NCBI GenBank assembly: GCA_946477805.1
Contig: CAMKZP010000250.1
Span: forward strand, 1 to 5,940
DNA: 5,940 nucleotides
DNA from: an uncultured Enterobacter sp.
GTDB taxonomy: Bacteria > Pseudomonadota > Gammaproteobacteria > Enterobacterales > Enterobacteriaceae
Direction of reading: 5' to 3'
The translations under genes and the position numbers were made by a program. Of this stretch, positions 5,228-5,940 are shown in pieces. The stretch's first letter is position 1. Each line of letters begins with the position of its first letter. The notes below the pieces were generated by a model. It was not told the origin of the DNA and did not search any database. It saw nothing but the letters and a program-made list of their open reading frames with translations.

Positions 5228-5940
5228 TTATTGATGGCTTACGCTGAGCAGCGGTGCGCCGGCGGTCACGGACGTTGCCGCCACGGTCGTTACCTCGCGA
5301 TACTCGTCGCTGTTACTGATAATAATCGGGGTCGCCAGGTCGTATCCGGCATCGATAATTGCCTGGCGGTCAAATTCCAGCAGCAGGTCCCCCGGCTGCA
5401 CCTTGTCGCCCACGTTGACATGGGCGGTAAACGGCCTGCCGTCGAGCTTCACGGTGTCGATCCCGACGTGGATCAGGACTTCAATCCCGCTGTTGCTGAG
5501 TAGCCCGATGGCGTGTTTGGTCTGAAACAGTGAAGCGACTTCGCCCGCAAAAGGCGCTATCACCCTGTTATCGGAGGGAATAATCGCGGCGCCGCTGCCG
5601 AGCAGGCCGCTGGCGAAGGTGGTGTCCGGGACCTGGTCGAGCGCCAGCACGGTGCCGGTCATCGGCGACAGCACCGCGTTTTCGCCCGCGGTCATTACCG
5701 CCTCCGGCGCCGCTCGTCCCGGCATACCGGCCACCAGCGTCAGGCCGCAGCTCAGCACCAGCGCCACCAGGGTACCGATAATGCCGCCCCACAGCGTGGC
5801 GTCCACGCCGCCCGGCGGGATCATCTGGGCGACGGTAAAGATATTGGCAAAGCCGAACGAGTAAACGTGGGTATCGCTAAAGCCGACGATCGCGCCGCCG
5901 ACCGCACCCGCCACGCAGCCAAAGATAAACGGACGGCGCA
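5228..5940 (-). CDS. bglF: Beta-glucoside PTS permease EIIBCA, C-terminal part (cut by window edge)
   Basis: The visible 236 residues are the end of a membrane-bound phosphotransferase permease that imports and phosphorylates beta-glucosides. Residues 1-70 of the fragment are the last part of the EIIC domain, with glycine-rich membrane segments (RRPFIFGC, AGAVGGAIVG, and a helix near 51-71). After a linker at about 72-88, an EIIA domain of the glucose type starts at LSPMTG (90-95). Its two histidines are H142 (TKHAIG) and H157 (EVLIHVGIDTV); their spacing of 15 equals that of H75 and H90 in E. coli EIIA-Glc, making H157 the phosphorylated residue. PIIISNSD near the end is also typical. The EIIB domain and most of EIIC lie beyond the right edge. 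The symbol bglF is supported by the partner bglB; AscF lacks an EIIA domain, so it is excluded. Substrate range cannot be read from the fragment. Confidence 0.87.
   Translation of the reverse strand, partial: RRPFIFGCVAGAVGGAIVGFSDTHVYSFGFANIFTVAQMIPPGGVDATLWGGIIGTLVALVLSCGLTLVAGMPGRAAPEAVMTAGENAVLSPMTGTVLALDQVPDTTFASGLLGSGAAIIPSDNRVIAPFAGEVASLFQTKHAIGLLSNSGIEVLIHVGIDTVKLDGRPFTAHVNVGDKVQPGDLLLEFDRQAIIDAGYDLATPIIISNSDEYREVTTVAATSVTAGAPLLSVSHQ

Overview
The window looks like chromosomal DNA from a member of the Enterobacteriaceae. The proteins closely match Escherichia coli proteins as I remember them, but the bases are GC-rich and the gene order differs from E. coli K-12. This points to a relative such as Enterobacter, Lelliottia, Leclercia or Klebsiella rather than Escherichia. 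No database search was possible, so gene names rest on recognised motifs and remembered family sequences.

Layout, left to right. (1) Bases 1-475, minus strand: the first 158 codons of gsiA, the ATPase of the glutathione importer, running off the left edge. (2) Bases 476-686: a divergent intergenic region with a moeA promoter candidate. The isoaspartyl peptidase gene iaaA, which lies here in K-12, is absent. (3) Bases 687-2673, plus strand: moeA and moeB, one base apart, which make the molybdenum cofactor. (4) Bases 2674-2736: a bidirectional terminator between converging genes. (5) Bases 2737-3501, minus strand: yohF, a short-chain dehydrogenase. (6) Bases 3502-3697: a divergent regulatory region with a sigma-S-like -10 box facing each way and a GC-rich inverted repeat between them. 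(7) Bases 3698-3781, plus strand: yohP, a 27-residue single-span membrane protein. (8) A hairpin at 3787-3809 between converging genes. (9) Bases 3821-5940, minus strand: the end of a beta-glucoside operon, namely the C-terminal part of a BglF-type PTS permease followed after 12 bases by bglB, a 6-phospho-beta-glucosidase.

How the genes work together. MoeB adenylates the small subunit of molybdopterin synthase, and MoeA inserts molybdenum into the finished pterin, so the pair is a compact cofactor operon. BglF would import and phosphorylate aryl-beta-glucosides such as salicin or arbutin, and BglB would hydrolyse the phosphorylated sugar. YohF and YohP have no settled cellular role. Their promoter architecture suggests shared expression in stationary phase or under stress.

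I found no mobile element, CRISPR array, tRNA, rRNA or new defence-like system. The most interesting points are the yohF/yohP divergent unit with its tiny membrane protein, and the missing iaaA between moeA and gsiA. All genes that are complete in the window look intact.
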